Below, one piece after another: positions 1-9,604 of a DNA stretch of 64,000 bases. This DNA comes from Bacteroidota bacterium. Its GTDB lineage: Bacteria > Bacteroidota > Bacteroidia > JABDFU01. The position numbers and the translations under genes were made by a program. Below the pieces are notes generated by a model. The model searched no databases and was not told the DNA's origin. It worked only from the letters and a program-made list of their open reading frames with translations. The DNA lies in assembly GCA_016183775.1 (NCBI GenBank), contig JACPDY010000005.1:46497-110496 (forward strand), in the 5' to 3' direction. Numbering within the stretch: the first letter of the stretch is position 1; each line of letters starts with the position of its first letter.

Positions 1-122
1 TTTATTCGAATTTATGTATTATTTGTACCAAGCCACATGTTAGCCATGGCATTATACAAAAATAATGATTTGCCCATAAATGATACTTGCCGCATTTTTA
101 CCACAACAAATACCGAGAGAAA

Positions 123-2102
123 ATGAAACGAAAAAAAAGAGGGTTTATTAAACAACTTCTTTTGAAATTCAAGTTTGTGTATTTACATAATCACCAAACC
201 AAAACGCTTCATTCCAGGATATTCAAATCAATTCAAATAATTCTGATTTTCACAGCAACTAACATTTCAAAAGCACAAAACATCCCACTCCCTGTTGCTT
301 GTTACAACTTTTCAGGAAACCTCAATGAGTTCAGCGGCGGTACATCTTTAACCCCGTTGAGCAATCCCGGAACGTATTCTAACGGCATTAGCCTTTGTCA
401 AACTGATACATTTTATAATTGGGTTATTGGCAATGGATTAAAACTTTCCATTGGGACACTATTCTCAAAAGATGATTATACCATTGAACTTCTTTTTAAG
501 TTTACCACATCTCCCTATCCCAAAAACTGGCAGCGCATTCTCGATTTCAAAAGCAACACTTCCGATGTCGGCCTTTATCTGTATCAGAACAACCTCCAAT
601 TTTACACGCAATATACCGGCACTTCAAATATGGCTTTACCAAACAAATGGTTCAGATTATTCCTTACCCGTGATGCAAACACAGATAGTGTGAAAGGATA
701 TATTAACAACAATCTTGAAATTGCTTTTAGAGATGTTAGCGGCGCGGCAAAATTCAACACAGACCTGATCCTTTTCAAGGATGACAATGTAGTTGTTGAT
801 GAAGAAAGTGCCGGAACGATTGATTACATGCGGATCTATAACAAACCCCTTACTAAAGCGCAGATACTTAAAATAACCGTTGATTCCATTCCGATCGCAT
901 CTGTTAACGGCAATTTTTCAATATGTAAAGGACAAAGTACTGTGCTCACTGCGTCCGGAGGTCTGAATTACAGCTGGAGTACCGGCGCTTCTGTAAATGC
1001 AATTACTGTCTCCCCGGCCACTACTACAACCTATTCAGTTTGGGCTGATCTGTTTTGTACATATTCGCATTCGTGTCAGCACAGTCCAACTACTGTAACA
1101 GTTACTGTCACAAACTGCGCATCTCCAACTATTACAATTTCAAAAACAGATATTACATGCTATGGGGACAATAATGGAACAGCCTCGGTAAATCCCTCGG
1201 GCGGGGTATTTCCCTATACATATTCATGGAGTACCGGAGCAGTAGCCCAAACCATCAACGGTCTTTCAACAGGAACCTACACTGTAACAGTTACAGATGC
1301 AGCAGGCAGCAAACTCATTTCAACTCTGGCTATAATAAGCCCTGCCCTTTTAACTATTATGGCTACAAGTACAAATTCAGAGTGTGGCAGGAATAATGGA
1401 ACAGCCTCTGCGTTTGCCTCCGGGGGAAACAAAAGTTATACATATGACTGGGAGTACATTAATCAGAAAATAAGCGGACAAACAATTTCTAATTTATCAG
1501 CGGGGAGTTATACCATTACAGTATCTGATCAAAACGGCTGCTCAACTGTAACATCAGTAAACGTAACAGATACTCTTTTGGTTTCAACAAATGGCACACC
1601 CGCCCGACAAACCATTATTGAAGGAAATAGTGTAGCGTTTTCATTACAAGGTGCTGATACATATTCATGGTCACCATCAACAGGACTTTCATGCACAAAT
1701 TGCGCAACCCCGATAGCAACCCCATCCTCTACTACCACCTATACCGTCGTGGCAAAAGATTACTACGGCTGTTCGACATTTGTAATATTTACAATTATTG
1801 TGAATCCTCCGTGCGTAGGCGATGATTCAGAAGTATTTATTCCAAATGTCTTTTCTCCAAACAACGATGGCCAAAACGACATTCTTTACATAGAAGGAAA
1901 CGGGTTGAGTAATATATATTGGGCGATCTATGACCGCTGGGGCAACACAATATTCGAAGGATTTGACCAATCACATGGATGGGATGGGACATGGAAAGGA
2001 AACCAAATGGGAACCGGCACATATGTTTATTATTTAAAAGCTATTTGCACAAAAACCAATAATGAAATAAAATTAAAAGGTAGTGTCAATGTCATGAAAT
2101 AG
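123..2102 (+). CDS. LamG-like/SprB-repeat surface protein with gliding-motility-type C-terminal domain
   Basis: Large secreted protein of about 659 residues. I chose the ATG at 123 over a TTG at 87 because a basic stretch and a hydrophobic segment ending in an Ala-Gln site (near residue 52) follow it. Order: a concanavalin/LamG-like domain (about 55-250, including a DYTIELLFKF-type strand), an Ig/PKD-like segment (about 259-330), two SprB-type repeats (about 337-397 and 410-485, with TYTVTVTD and SYTITVSD motifs), another Ig-like segment, and a CHU_C domain (about 565-659) starting at the IPNVFSPNNDGQND motif with a DRWGN motif. In this family the last domain directs export and surface attachment through T9SS. 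It lies upstream of another CHU_C protein and a PorP/SprF gene, which fits a secreted adhesin set. The exact ligand is unknown. Confidence 0.88.
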   Translation: MKRKKRGFIKQLLLKFKFVYLHNHQTKTLHSRIFKSIQIILIFTATNISKAQNIPLPVACYNFSGNLNEFSGGTSLTPLSNPGTYSNGISLCQTDTFYNWVIGNGLKLSIGTLFSKDDYTIELLFKFTTSPYPKNWQRILDFKSNTSDVGLYLYQNNLQFYTQYTGTSNMALPNKWFRLFLTRDANTDSVKGYINNNLEIAFRDVSGAAKFNTDLILFKDDNVVVDEESAGTIDYMRIYNKPLTKAQILKITVDSIPIASVNGNFSICKGQSTVLTASGGLNYSWSTGASVNAITVSPATTTTYSVWADLFCTYSHSCQHSPTTVTVTVTNCASPTITISKTDITCYGDNNGTASVNPSGGVFPYTYSWSTGAVAQTINGLSTGTYTVTVTDAAGSKLISTLAIISPALLTIMATSTNSECGRNNGTASAFASGGNKSYTYDWEYINQKISGQTISNLSAGSYTITVSDQNGCSTVTSVNVTDTLLVSTNGTPARQTIIEGNSVAFSLQGADTYSWSPSTGLSCTNCATPIATPSSTTTYTVVAKDYYGCSTFVIFTIIVNPPCVGDDSEVFIPNVFSPNNDGQNDILYIEGNGLSNIYWAIYDRWGNTIFEGFDQSHGWDGTWKGNQMGTGTYVYYLKAICTKTNNEIKLKGSVNVMK

Positions 2103-2130
2103 CCATAAACTAGCGCATATTGGCGTATTC

Positions 2131-2147
2131 CCTGTCTGCCCGACAGG
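2131..2147. repeat. Short palindromic intergenic repeat
   Basis: CCTGTC and GACAGG arms (6 bp, perfect) enclose a 5-base loop between two surface-protein genes. Similar CCTGTC/GACAGG palindromes are common dispersed elements in Bacteroidota. There is no T-run, so it is not an obvious intrinsic terminator. It overlaps a weak upstream TTG start for the next gene, which argues that the real start is the later ATG. Confidence 0.5.
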
Positions 2148-2209
2148 CGATCCGAATAAATAAAAATATTTTAAAAGAAATTATCTATCAATACTCACAT
2201 CACAATACC

Positions 2210-5200
2210 ATGAATACAAAAAAGATTTTTCCCTTTTTGATCGCGGGGTTACTTTCCGCAAACTATGTTTTTTGCTTCAAAAAAAACATGATCGGAAAAA
2301 ATCAATCGGAAAACTTAAACAGCACTGTTGGTTTTATTGAAAACAAAGGTCAGATATTGGATCAACATCACAAGCCTGTAAATGAAGTGAAATTTCTTTT
2401 GAATTCGGTCGGAATCAATACACAAATAAAGACCAATGGATTCAGTTACGATACATATACAGACAACAACGAGGATATACAGGTACTGAACAAATGGTTA
2501 AAACGGGAACGAAATGATGTCAACACGTCTCATCCCGGATCGATCCGCAGAAATGTTCACCGCATTGATATTGAATTTATAGGAAGCATGCCAAATGTTG
2601 AAGTAACAGGAACGGATGCACTACCTGGTTACTCTGTGTATTATACAAGCGGTGTACGAACACAGGCGCAGATAAAAAGTTACGGAACAGTTACCTATCA
2701 TGATCTTTACCCGCATATTGACATGGTATATAAAACAGGCAGCGGTTCAGAAAAAGGCGCCGAATATTATTTTATTGTACGTCCGGGAGGCGATGCTTCG
2801 CAGATCAGGATGAGATACAGTGGCGCTAATAATATCATTGCCGGAACGGACAACTTAAAACTTTCTGTTACGCATGGTGTTCTTACAGAACGTATTCCCG
2901 CAAGCTATATATCCGAAACAAAGCAGCAAATGTCAGTAGTTTACAAACAGGCAGCAGAAAATGAATTTTGCTTTTCAATTCCATCGTATGATAAAACGAA
3001 AACACTTGTTATCGATCCGGGTCCGGGTATTGACTGGGCAACCTATTATGGCGATTCAGGAAATGAGTATGGAATGGATGTAGCGTGGGACAACACAAAT
3101 TCGATGATATGTATGCTTGGATTTACATCATCTCCTTCAAATATCGCCACAACAGGCGCGCATCAAACAACACTTGTGAACGGGGCTGATAATTTTGTAT
3201 TAAAAATGAATTCCGGCGGAACACGCCAGTGGTGCACTTATTTTGGCGGCAATGATTGGGAAGGCAACTGGGGAGGAATCAGAACAGACAATAGCGGAAA
3301 TATTTACTTTGTGGGAGAAACATCTTCAACAGACCTTTCAACTCCGGGTGTATGGCAAACAGCTTTCAACACTGCTAATTTTGGTATGACGGATGGTTTT
3401 GTTGCCAAATTAAACAGCGCCGGTGCACGTCAATGGTGTACCTACTACGGCGGAGATAAAAGTGATGAAGCCTTAAATGTTGTTCCGGATAACACCACCG
3501 GAGAAGTATATGTTTGCGGACGCACCACATCAACAACTGCAGGCGGCGGTATCGCGAGTGCCGGCGCCTTTCAAACCACCTTTGGCGGCGGTTGTAACGA
3601 CGCTTTTGTAGCCAAGTTTAACAGCTCAGCCACCAGCTGTTTGTGGGGCACTTATTTTGGTGACACCAATTGCGATGATGCATGGGACATTGCTATAGAT
3701 GCAGCCGCAGCCAATATTTTTATAACGGGTTACACCCAGGGCCCCACTAATACTTTGGCTACAGCAGGTGCATATCTCACTTCGTACCAGGGCGGTCCGA
3801 ATGATGCGTTTATAGCGAAGTTTTCAAGTACCGGCATACGTGTTGCCTGCACCTACTATGGTGGAGACAAAAACGACAACTCGCGCGGATTAGCACTTGA
3901 CGGTGCCGGAGATGTTTACATAACCGGCTGGACACAATCTGTTTTACCCGGCCCTAACACCTGCATAGCTTCTCCCGGCTCCTATCAACCTGCACTTAAC
4001 GGCACCAATGATGCTTACCTTGCAAAACTCAACAACTCGCTTACTTCAAGACTTTGGGGTACTTATTACGGGGGTGTTGACGGCGGACAAACAGATATAG
4101 GTGAAGATGTTGCCTGTGACTCCTCAGATAACGTTTATCTCTGCGGATATTCTTCTTACAACTCGGCTTTAAATACCACCGGCTGCCCCTATCGCGGATC
4201 GACCGATATATTCCTTGCTATGTTCGACAGCTCAGGAACACGTCAATGGTCCACCTACTATGGAGGAACCCAATTAGAAATTGAACCTCACATCAAATCC
4301 ACTCCCGCAGGCGACATTTATATGTGCGGCTGGACAAGTTCTTCAGATTATATATCAACACCTGGAGCATTCCAGGCAGCGAAAACAAACCCATCAAATT
4401 CAAATTCTTATGAAGCGTTTTTAGTTAAGTTCGGCGGTACAACTCCATGTATCACAAATGTAACATGTTCAGGTCAGCCGGTGGCGACATTCAGCTATAC
4501 CGCTTCTCCATATTGTCAGAACGCGGCTGATCCTTCACCTGTATATAGCGGAGGCGGAACGGCCGGCACATTTACTTCTACTCCAGGGTTAAGTATCAAT
4601 CCTGTTACGGGAATAATAAATTTGAACACAAGTACCCCCGGAACCTATACTGTAACAAATTCAATTCCGGCATCAGGCGGATGCTCCGCCGCAACAGCAA
4701 CATCCGGTATTATAATAACCGCTCAGCCCGTTGCAACATTCAGCTATACCGGTTCTCCGTATTGCCAGAATGCTACCGATCCTTCACCTGTCTTCTCCGG
4801 GGGAGGTATTGCAGGCACATTCACCTCAACTTCCGGATTAAACATTAATGCGGGTACAGGAACAATAAATTTAACCACAAGCACGCCCGGGACTTATACT
4901 GTTACAAATACGATTGCAGCCGCAGGCGGTTGTCCACAAGTTTCGTCAACAGCATCAGTTACAATTGATCCTATTCAAAATGCCGCGTTTAACTTCTCAT
5001 CATCAACCTATTGTCAATCGGGAGCCAATCCATTACCAAACATTACAGGAGTTACAAGCGGAACTTTCAATTCGTCGCCGGCAGGATTAATTTTTACAAA
5101 TACAACGACAGGAGAAATAAATCTGTCTGCCAGTTCATTAAATACCTATACAGTTACTTATACTACGGCCGGTCCCTGCGCGAACTCAAGTACCGCAACT

Positions 5201-6916
5201 ATTACAATAACAAATGCACCCATTGCTACATTTGGTTATACCGCTTCTCCATATTGTCAGAATGCCGCAGATCCTTCACCTGTTTATAGCGGTGGTGGAA
5301 CTGCGGGTTCATTTACTTCAACTCCCGGACTAAGCATTAATTCAGGTACAGGATCAATTAATTTAAACACGAGCACGCCCGGGACTTATACTGTAACAAA
5401 TACGATCGCAGCATCCGGCGGATGTCCTGCTGTTACTGCAACAGCCACCATAACGATCACAACACAACCTATAGCCACGTTTAGCTATACTGGTTCTCCA
5501 TACTGTCAGAACTCCACTGATCCTTCGCCTGTTTTCTCAGGAGGAGGTACTGCAGGTACATTCACTTCAACTCCCGGGCTAAATATCAATTCAGTTACAG
5601 GAACAATTAATTTAAACGCAAGTATTCCGGGGACCTATACTGTTACAAACACGATCGCGGCATCAGGTGGCTGTCCCGCAACTACCGCAACTTCAAGTAT
5701 CACCATCACTGCTCAACCCGTCGCCACGTTCGGTTATACAGCTTCTCCATATTGTCAGAATGCCGCTAACCCTTCACCTGTTTATAGCGGAGGTGGAATT
5801 GCCGGTTCATTCACTTCAACTCCCGGACTAAGCATCAATTCAGGTACCGGAACAATAAACCTGAGCGCAAGTACGCCCGGCACTTATACAGTTACAAATA
5901 CAATTCCCGCATCAAGTGGATGCTCAACCACTACTGCAACATCAACAATTACAATTATAGCTGCGCAATCAGGCACATTTAATTATTCGCTCTCCTCTTT
6001 TTGTAAAGGCAGTGCAAATCCTTTTCCGGTCTTCACCGGCGGAAGTATTGCAGGTATATTCTCATCAACTCCGGGTTTAACTATAAACGGGAACACCGGT
6101 GAAATTGATTTGTCTACCAGCAGTCCGGGAACATATATTGTGACCAATACCATTCCACCCGCAAATGGATGCCCTGCAACAACAGAAACTTCAAGCATTA
6201 CCGTGGTGGCAACACCGGTTATAACCGTATCCTCACTGACCATTTGCAGCGGGCAAACCGGCACGCTGTCTGCGTCCGGAGCCGCTTCTTACACCTGGTC
6301 AACGGGTAATACAACCAACAATATCAGTATTAATCCAACCGCGAGTACAACCTATACTGTCAGTGGAACAACATCAGGCTGTATGGGAAGCTCAACTGTT
6401 ACAGTCATTGTAAATCCAAAGCCAATAGCTACAGTTGCATCAACACCTTTGACACCCATTGGAGGAGGTGTGACACTCACTGCTTCCGGCGGAATAGTCT
6501 ACTCCTGGAATCCCTCATCCGGGTTAAGTTGCAGCACGTGCGCGGTTACCATCGCATCTCCAATCATCACCACCCAGTATTGTGTAACAGTAAGCGATAG
6601 CACAGGCTGCAGCGACACCTATTGCATAACTGCGGACATTAAATGCGGCGACATATTTGTTCCGAACGCGTTTTCACCTAACAACGATAGTCAAAATGAT
6701 ATCTTTTACGTCATGGGGCATTGCATCCAGGAATTCAGGTTTTCAGTGTTTGACCGCTGGGGTGAGAATGTGTTTGAGACCACAGATCATACAAAAGGCT
6801 GGGATGGCACATATAAAGGAGAAAAACTTGACCCCGCCCTATTTGTTTACTACCTGAAAGCAAAAGTGAACGGCTCGGATGTGAACAAACACGGAACAAT
6901 AACATTGGTGAAATAA
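2210..6916 (+). CDS. Giant SBBP-repeat/tandem-repeat adhesin with CHU_C sorting domain
   Basis: Secreted repeat protein of about 1,568 residues. The ATG at 2210 is preferred to the TTG at 2120 because it starts a clean signal peptide (MNTKKIFPFLIAGLL). Order: the N-terminal domain typical of SBBP proteins (about 38-261, beginning VGFIENKGQI); about eight SBBP beta-propeller repeats (about 274-754, each with a TYYGG-type motif); seven tandem units of about 83 residues (about 758-1334), five of them near-identical, with SPYCQN and PGTYTVTNTI motifs; Ig-like segments (TYTVSGTTSGC); and a CHU_C domain (about 1477-1568) with the VPNAFSPNNDSQND motif. Export by T9SS is expected from the C-terminal family. 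The PorP/SprF gene starts 17 bases downstream and is probably co-transcribed. Function is likely adhesion; the target is unknown. Confidence 0.9.
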   Translation: MNTKKIFPFLIAGLLSANYVFCFKKNMIGKNQSENLNSTVGFIENKGQILDQHHKPVNEVKFLLNSVGINTQIKTNGFSYDTYTDNNEDIQVLNKWLKRERNDVNTSHPGSIRRNVHRIDIEFIGSMPNVEVTGTDALPGYSVYYTSGVRTQAQIKSYGTVTYHDLYPHIDMVYKTGSGSEKGAEYYFIVRPGGDASQIRMRYSGANNIIAGTDNLKLSVTHGVLTERIPASYISETKQQMSVVYKQAAENEFCFSIPSYDKTKTLVIDPGPGIDWATYYGDSGNEYGMDVAWDNTNSMICMLGFTSSPSNIATTGAHQTTLVNGADNFVLKMNSGGTRQWCTYFGGNDWEGNWGGIRTDNSGNIYFVGETSSTDLSTPGVWQTAFNTANFGMTDGFVAKLNSAGARQWCTYYGGDKSDEALNVVPDNTTGEVYVCGRTTSTTAGGGIASAGAFQTTFGGGCNDAFVAKFNSSATSCLWGTYFGDTNCDDAWDIAIDAAAANIFITGYTQGPTNTLATAGAYLTSYQGGPNDAFIAKFSSTGIRVACTYYGGDKNDNSRGLALDGAGDVYITGWTQSVLPGPNTCIASPGSYQPALNGTNDAYLAKLNNSLTSRLWGTYYGGVDGGQTDIGEDVACDSSDNVYLCGYSSYNSALNTTGCPYRGSTDIFLAMFDSSGTRQWSTYYGGTQLEIEPHIKSTPAGDIYMCGWTSSSDYISTPGAFQAAKTNPSNSNSYEAFLVKFGGTTPCITNVTCSGQPVATFSYTASPYCQNAADPSPVYSGGGTAGTFTSTPGLSINPVTGIINLNTSTPGTYTVTNSIPASGGCSAATATSGIIITAQPVATFSYTGSPYCQNATDPSPVFSGGGIAGTFTSTSGLNINAGTGTINLTTSTPGTYTVTNTIAAAGGCPQVSSTASVTIDPIQNAAFNFSSSTYCQSGANPLPNITGVTSGTFNSSPAGLIFTNTTTGEINLSASSLNTYTVTYTTAGPCANSSTATITITNAPIATFGYTASPYCQNAADPSPVYSGGGTAGSFTSTPGLSINSGTGSINLNTSTPGTYTVTNTIAASGGCPAVTATATITITTQPIATFSYTGSPYCQNSTDPSPVFSGGGTAGTFTSTPGLNINSVTGTINLNASIPGTYTVTNTIAASGGCPATTATSSITITAQPVATFGYTASPYCQNAANPSPVYSGGGIAGSFTSTPGLSINSGTGTINLSASTPGTYTVTNTIPASSGCSTTTATSTITIIAAQSGTFNYSLSSFCKGSANPFPVFTGGSIAGIFSSTPGLTINGNTGEIDLSTSSPGTYIVTNTIPPANGCPATTETSSITVVATPVITVSSLTICSGQTGTLSASGAASYTWSTGNTTNNISINPTASTTYTVSGTTSGCMGSSTVTVIVNPKPIATVASTPLTPIGGGVTLTASGGIVYSWNPSSGLSCSTCAVTIASPIITTQYCVTVSDSTGCSDTYCITADIKCGDIFVPNAFSPNNDSQNDIFYVMGHCIQEFRFSVFDRWGENVFETTDHTKGWDGTYKGEKLDPALFVYYLKAKVNGSDVNKHGTITLVK
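4481..6210 (+). repeat. Seven tandem coding repeats of about 249 bp
   Basis: Copies start near 4481, 4729, 4980, 5220, 5469, 5718 and 5970. Copies 1, 2, 4, 5 and 6 share a SPYCQN...DPSPV...SGGG core and are very similar at the DNA level; copies 3 and 7 are diverged. Each copy keeps paired cysteines (SPYCQN near the front and a GGC near the end), which suggests a disulphide in each folded module. The length is close to a multiple of 3, so unit gain or loss by recombination would change protein length without breaking the frame. Confidence 0.9.
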
Positions 6917-6933
6917 TTTTATAACAAAAAAAA

Positions 6934-7992
6934 ATGAAACGATCCGGATCCAAATGCCGCCAATTGATGAAAGCAGTTGCATGCCTTATGACAAGTACTT
7001 TTGTACAATTTTCTGCAAATGCACAGGATATACATTTTTCCCAGTTCGATGAAACACCTTTGCAATTGAATCCGGCAAATACCGGAGTGCACCATGATAT
7101 CCGTATCATTACGAACTATAAAAATCAATGGCAGTCTATTAACTCTCCTTACAAAACATTCGCCCTTTCGGGCGACCTAAAACTATTAAAAGGTAAGGCG
7201 CATCAGTTAGGGTTAGGCCTGGATTTCTTTAACGATAAAGCCGGTGAAGCAAATCTGACCTCTAACCAGGCAAACATATCATTATCAGCAATCATTAATA
7301 TTAACTCTAAAAGTCTGCTATCAGCCGGTTTGATGGGAGGTTTTGCGCAACGAAGCCTATCAGCCAGTAACCTCATATGGGGAAATCAATACAATGGTAT
7401 GACTTATGACGCGGGGATCTCATCCGGAGAATCAGGAAAGGTAAACGATTTTAAATATGTCGACCTTGGCGCCGGTATACAATATAGCTATGGAACTGAC
7501 CAATCATATATTTCCGGGAACAATTCAAGAAAAGTAAATATAGGCGCTTCCGTATTTCACCCCCATAAACCTTCCTATTCATTTTATGACGATAGTCCCC
7601 AACGATTGAACATGAAAATTATATTGCATGGGGACGCGGCAATTGGTATTGCAAACTCAAACCTGATTCTAAAACCCTCTTATATCGTGTTCATGCAAGG
7701 ACCATTAAAAGAAATAACACCGGGAATGATGTTTCAATATATTATCCAGGAAGGATCAAAATATACAGGTTTCAAATTGCCTTCCGCATTTTCACTTGGT
7801 GGTTATTACCGGATGAAAGACGCATTTATCGCTATCGCACGGTTTGAATATGCGAATTATTCGATCGGGTTCAGTTATGATATCAACTTATCGGATCTCA
7901 GAACAGTCACACACACACGCGGCGGCATGGAATTGTCTCTCCGATATATTTCTCCTGATGCATTCGGCAAAACTACAAGAGCACAGTTTTAA
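6934..7992 (+). CDS. PorP/SprF family outer-membrane protein
   Basis: 352-residue protein of the PorP/SprF family, associated with type IX secretion. Residues 1-30 form a signal peptide ending SANAQ, followed by the family hallmark DIHFSQFDETPLQLNPANTG. The rest is a predicted beta-barrel of alternating strands rich in Gly and aromatics. In this family each member is usually encoded beside a large SprB/CHU_C protein and helps secrete or anchor it; here it follows two such proteins with a 17-base gap, so it most likely partners one or both. A run of nine A bases sits just before the ATG. The family call is sound; the specific partner is inferred. Confidence 0.92.
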   Translation: MKRSGSKCRQLMKAVACLMTSTFVQFSANAQDIHFSQFDETPLQLNPANTGVHHDIRIITNYKNQWQSINSPYKTFALSGDLKLLKGKAHQLGLGLDFFNDKAGEANLTSNQANISLSAIININSKSLLSAGLMGGFAQRSLSASNLIWGNQYNGMTYDAGISSGESGKVNDFKYVDLGAGIQYSYGTDQSYISGNNSRKVNIGASVFHPHKPSYSFYDDSPQRLNMKIILHGDAAIGIANSNLILKPSYIVFMQGPLKEITPGMMFQYIIQEGSKYTGFKLPSAFSLGGYYRMKDAFIAIARFEYANYSIGFSYDINLSDLRTVTHTRGGMELSLRYISPDAFGKTTRAQF

Positions 7993-8119
7993 TACGCTTT
8001 GAATTCTAAATGACGCGTTACCCGAACCTGTCGTTCTGTATAATAACTCCCGGTCGGCAAATAAATTTGCCTGATTAGCAATTCCATTTTATCTTTATCA
8101 ACGCACCTGTCTGAATATT

Positions 8120-8590
8120 ATGATAAAAGTAGTTATGGTTTGCCTTGGCAACATTTGCCGATCTCCTTTGGCAGAAGGCATTTTAAGGCACAAAGCCGGA
8201 CAAAAATCTTTAAATATTATTGTTGATTCAGCCGGAACCGCCAATTACCACATGGGCGAGCATCCCGACCACCGTTCCGTGAAAAAAGCGAAGGAATATG
8301 GCATTAACATCAGCAAACTAAAGGGAAGGCAGTTTACCGTTATTGATTTCGACAACTTTGACCATATTTACGTAATGGATCAAAGTAATTACCGGGATGT
8401 TACAAAACTGGCAAGGAATGAGAATGACAAAAGAAAAGTGAAACTTATTCTTAATATGGCTTTTCCGAAATTAAACATGGAAGTTCCCGATCCTTATTAC
8501 GGAGGAGATGAAGGCTTTGAACATGTATTCCAATTGCTGGATAAGGCTTGTGAAAGTATTGTGAATGAAATTGAAGAGAAGAATTTTTAG
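8120..8590 (+). CDS. Low-molecular-weight protein-tyrosine phosphatase
   Basis: 156-residue enzyme predicted to hydrolyse phosphotyrosine on cytoplasmic proteins. The P-loop is VCLGNICRS at residues 7-15, matching the CX5R signature with nucleophile Cys8 and Arg14, and the general-acid loop is the VPDPYYGG motif near residue 121. Length is normal for the family. The arsenate-reductase relatives share this fold, but the DPYYGG loop favours a phosphatase. A candidate promoter (TTG at about 8067 and TATCTTTA at 8090-8097) lies just upstream. The next gene on the same strand begins after a 135-base spacer filled with inverted repeats. Confidence 0.92.
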   Translation: MIKVVMVCLGNICRSPLAEGILRHKAGQKSLNIIVDSAGTANYHMGEHPDHRSVKKAKEYGINISKLKGRQFTVIDFDNFDHIYVMDQSNYRDVTKLARNENDKRKVKLILNMAFPKLNMEVPDPYYGGDEGFEHVFQLLDKACESIVNEIEEKNF

Positions 8591-8599
8591 ATTTTAAAT

Positions 8600-8706
8600 T
8601 ACACAGAGAACCACGGAGCAGACACAGAGTTTCACAGAGAAAAAATCTACAGCATGAACGCGTTCTCTGTGGCTCCCTGTAACTTCTCTGTGTAACTCCG
8701 TGAAAC
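8600..8706. repeat. CACAGAG-type inverted repeat
   Basis: The gap between the phosphatase and methylase genes holds repeated CACAGAG/CACGGAG words on the left (8600-8643) and their reverse complement CTCTGTG/CTCCGTG on the right (8661-8706), so the two arms can pair around a short centre containing GAACGCGTTC. The word spacing is about 10-11 bases, unlike the 7-base arrays elsewhere in the window. There is no coding potential and no clear terminator tail. Confidence 0.75.
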
Positions 8707-8725
8707 GCTTTTTTGATATAATAAA

Positions 8726-9436
8726 ATGATAAAAGGAAAACTATATTTAATCCCCGTTGCACTTGGTGAAAACACCGAACTGGCACATACCATGCCCCCC
8801 TATGTTCAGCAAGTCATTAATGGTATTGATGAATACATTGTGGAAAACGAAAAAACAGCGCGCAGGAATCTGAAACAAATGGGACGCACCAGGCCCTTGC
8901 AGGAAATCATCCTGCATACACTTAATGAACAAACACCCGTAGAAAATATTCTAAATTACCTTGACGCGATTGACAGAGGAAAAGACATGGGCTTAATGTC
9001 GGAAGCGGGATGCCCCGGAGTAGCCGATCCCGGCGCTGAACTGGTCCGGCTCGCCCATAGCAAAAACATCCAGGTAATGCCACTTGTAGGTCCCAGCTCT
9101 ATATTACTTGCCTTAATGGCCTCAGGAATGAACGGACAAAATTTTTGCTTCAATGGCTATTTACCAAAAGAACAAAAAGAAAGGATCAATAAACTCAAAG
9201 AACTCGAACGGTTGGTTTTAAGAAATGATCAGACTCAATTATTCATTGAAACTCCTTACCGGAACAATCATATTATTGAAGATGTGTTGAACACCTGCTC
9301 CAACGAATTACGCTTTTGCATAGCCTGCGATATTACTTTACCAACTGAGCTGATTAAAACTCAAACCATTGCCCAATGGAAAAAACAAAAACCGGATATT
9401 AATAAAAGGCCGGCAATGTTTATTATTGGAAGGTGA
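8726..9436 (+). CDS. SAM-dependent methyltransferase of the tetrapyrrole methylase (RsmI-like) superfamily
   Basis: 236-residue enzyme of the TP_methylase fold. Key segments are the N-terminal LYLIPVALGE strand, the SAM-site-like region DMGLMSEAGCPGVADPGAEL (about 90-109), and PLVGPSSILLALMASG. Bacteroidota often carry two such proteins: RsmI, which 2'-O-methylates 16S rRNA C1402, and a shorter relative of uncertain substrate. This one has the LYLIPV start and lacks the usual RsmI GNLGD opening, so I assign only the superfamily. The gene ends directly at a 7-base repeat array and is convergent with the oxidase gene that follows. Confidence 0.85.
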   Translation: MIKGKLYLIPVALGENTELAHTMPPYVQQVINGIDEYIVENEKTARRNLKQMGRTRPLQEIILHTLNEQTPVENILNYLDAIDRGKDMGLMSEAGCPGVADPGAELVRLAHSKNIQVMPLVGPSSILLALMASGMNGQNFCFNGYLPKEQKERINKLKELERLVLRNDQTQLFIETPYRNNHIIEDVLNTCSNELRFCIACDITLPTELIKTQTIAQWKKQKPDINKRPAMFIIGR

Positions 9437-9437
9437 G

Positions 9438-9521
9438 GTCGGAAGTCGGAAGTCGGAAGCCGGGAGTTGGAAGTTGGAAGATGGAAGATGGAAGATGGAA
9501 GTCGGAAGACGGAAGACAGAA
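9438..9521. repeat. Heptanucleotide array, GTCGGAA family (12 units)
   Basis: Twelve consecutive 7-base units start two bases after the TGA of the methylase gene. Three are GTCGGAA; later ones drift to GTTGGAA, GATGGAA (three copies), GACGGAA and GACAGAA. It lies between convergent genes, with no inverted partner in the spacer. The strand is purine-rich. The same GTCGGAA word recurs near 30200 and 34275. It is followed by G-rich sequence to 9604 with no gene. Confidence 0.92.
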
Positions 9522-9604
9522 GTTCGGTTAAAACTCCCCTCTGCGGGGAGCAAGTGTGCATGGGAGAGGGGGTGCGGGTGCAGGTGTGAATGCGGGGGTG
9601 TGTC

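Noticed and set aside
5011..5289. 92-residue frame inside the giant adhesin gene
   Set aside because: It lies in another frame of the tandem repeats and has no family likeness; it is a by-product of the repeat composition.
6925..6933. A9 run before the PorP/SprF start as a phase-variation tract
   Set aside because: It is outside the coding frame and A-rich leaders before start codons are common in Bacteroidota.
9438..9521. CRISPR-like direct repeats
   Set aside because: Units are only 7 bases, contiguous, with no spacers, and no cas genes are in the window.
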